DNA of 64,000 bases, from NCBI RefSeq assembly GCF_014203715.1, contig NZ_JACHJP010000001.1, positions 784,432-848,431 of the forward strand, given 5' to 3'. The notes beneath the pieces are model-generated. The model made no database searches. It saw only the letters and a list, made by a program, of their open reading frames with translations, and was not told the DNA's origin. Shown here piece after piece: positions 63,321 through 64,000 of this stretch. The stretch comes from Streptosporangium saharense. GTDB lineage: Bacteria > Actinomycetota > Actinomycetes > Streptosporangiales > Streptosporangiaceae. Position 1 is the first letter of the stretch; each line of letters starts with the position of its first letter. Made by a program: the position numbers and the translations under genes.

Positions 63321-64000
63321 TCAGCCACCTGTCAGCCGGGTTCTCAGCTCGGCGGTGGCGTCGCTGAGTGTGGACGGCAGAGCCGCCTTGGACCTCCCAA
63401 GCCTGTCGGCGACGGTGGTCAGGAGATTGTCCGTACGGTGTGACCCCACCTCCCCGACCTCCGCGAGCAGCGTGACCAGCACCGGCTCCGCCTCCCGCCA
63501 GGCGCCCGCCCGGACGAGGATGTCCAACTGCTGTGCCCTGTCGTTGAAGGAACAGCGAGTCCTACCGGCCTCGCATCCCTCAACGGCACGGCCGATCACC
63601 TCGACCGCGCGGTCCCATGACCCGAGATCGCCGTGACACACGGCCTCGTGGTAGGCCAGCTCGTGGTCGTCGATCCACCATGCCCACGGAGGGTCGGAGC
63701 TCCCCACACCGTCACCGAGATGGGCGTGGGCGGCGCTCAGCGCCTTGAGAGCGTCCCGTCGCTCGTCGAGCTGTGCGAGCGCCCGAGCGCGCCGCATCTG
63801 GAAGAGCGTCGAGGTCCTCCCCGACAGCCGTCTGTCGTCGATCACGGAGTCGGCCAGGGACAGGGCTTCACGCGACCGATGGAGGTAGACCCCCTGCATG
63901 CTGAGGTGGGAGAACTGGAGAAGCTCCATGCCACGGTCACCCGCGAGCCTGCTGATCATCATGGCCTCGTGGATGAGCTGGCGGGACAGGGCCTGCCGGT
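63321..64000 (-). CDS. TPR domain of a probable XRE-type regulator (N-terminus outside window)
   Basis: The reading frame is open through the window end, so about 226 C-terminal residues are present. Helical TPR-like repeats (LFQMRRARALAQLDERRDAL, NDRAQQLDILVRAGAWREAE) resemble the C-terminal part of actinomycete XRE-TPR regulators such as the one at 13790-15109. The DNA-binding part is not in view, so the regulator call is an inference. Confidence 0.7.
   Translation of the reverse strand, partial: RQALSRQLIHEAMMISRLAGDRGMELLQFSHLSMQGVYLHRSREALSLADSVIDDRRLSGRTSTLFQMRRARALAQLDERRDALKALSAAHAHLGDGVGSSDPPWAWWIDDHELAYHEAVCHGDLGSWDRAVEVIGRAVEGCEAGRTRCSFNDRAQQLDILVRAGAWREAEPVLVTLLAEVGEVGSHRTDNLLTTVADRLGRSKAALPSTLSDATAELRTRLTGG

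Overview
The window is high-G+C actinomycete DNA, most likely from the order Streptosporangiales (inference). Supporting signs are a mycothiol synthase, a GlnR orthologue, a Nur-like Fur regulator, a Pit/DUF47 phosphate pair, MurT-GatD, and many start codons placed only 6-9 nt after a TANNNT box, which suggests leaderless mRNAs. No rRNA, CRISPR array or intact insertion sequence was seen.

Accessory part (1 to about 17.3 kb). The left end holds a truncated acyl-CoA synthetase gene and a MarR regulator with two matching operators, a subfamily-II haloalkane dehalogenase, a secreted sulfatase, a small secreted protein, and a divergent TetR/GNAT pair over a long palindrome. From about 7.4 to 17.3 kb lies a pile-up of integrative-element remains at a tRNA-Gly(CCC) gene. 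There are three tyrosine-integrase relics. Each is followed by a hairpin and a copy of the tRNA 3' half (about 8.49, 10.13 and 17.25 kb). The last two copies are a perfect 67-bp direct repeat. The best delimited element (10107-17297) carries an A+T-richer membrane protein with pentapeptide-like repeats, an XRE-TPR regulator overlapping a creatininase-family gene, and a divergent run of three overlapping small genes.

Core part (17.4 to 64 kb). In order: dcd; DUF47-Pit phosphate uptake; mshD; a secreted 5'-nucleotidase; glnR; a MoaD-like protein; an ECF sigma/anti-sigma/thioredoxin-like operon; and a sulfur operon (DUF4395, rhodanese, DUF1416) behind a cysteine-containing leader peptide. A roughly 9.4-kb cluster (29.5-38.9 kb) pairs a HerA/VirB4-like ATPase with a two-TM coiled-coil protein that resembles a P-loop-less coupling ATPase, a multi-TM protein and three single-pass proteins. 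This is the best candidate in the window for an undescribed machine. Next come murT-gatD, a nitrobindin-like protein, a histidine kinase without a partner, STAS and DUF5994 genes, a structured leader region, a collagen-like secreted protein, an acyltransferase, Nur-ygfZ, a tandem-repeat secreted protein, dtd, an asparaginase, a DoxX protein, a serine hydrolase and a PrmC-like methyltransferase.

An Erm-type 23S rRNA methyltransferase gene (55788-56609) is preceded by a 19-codon leader peptide with an R-I-R motif and a hairpin that masks the erm ribosome binding site, which is the layout of drug-inducible translational attenuation. The right end holds a DUF2207 protein, a zinc metallopeptidase, an SGNH lipoprotein, a TetR/epimerase pair sharing an identical operator, a 41-codon secreted peptide, a Nudix hydrolase and a partial TPR regulator.
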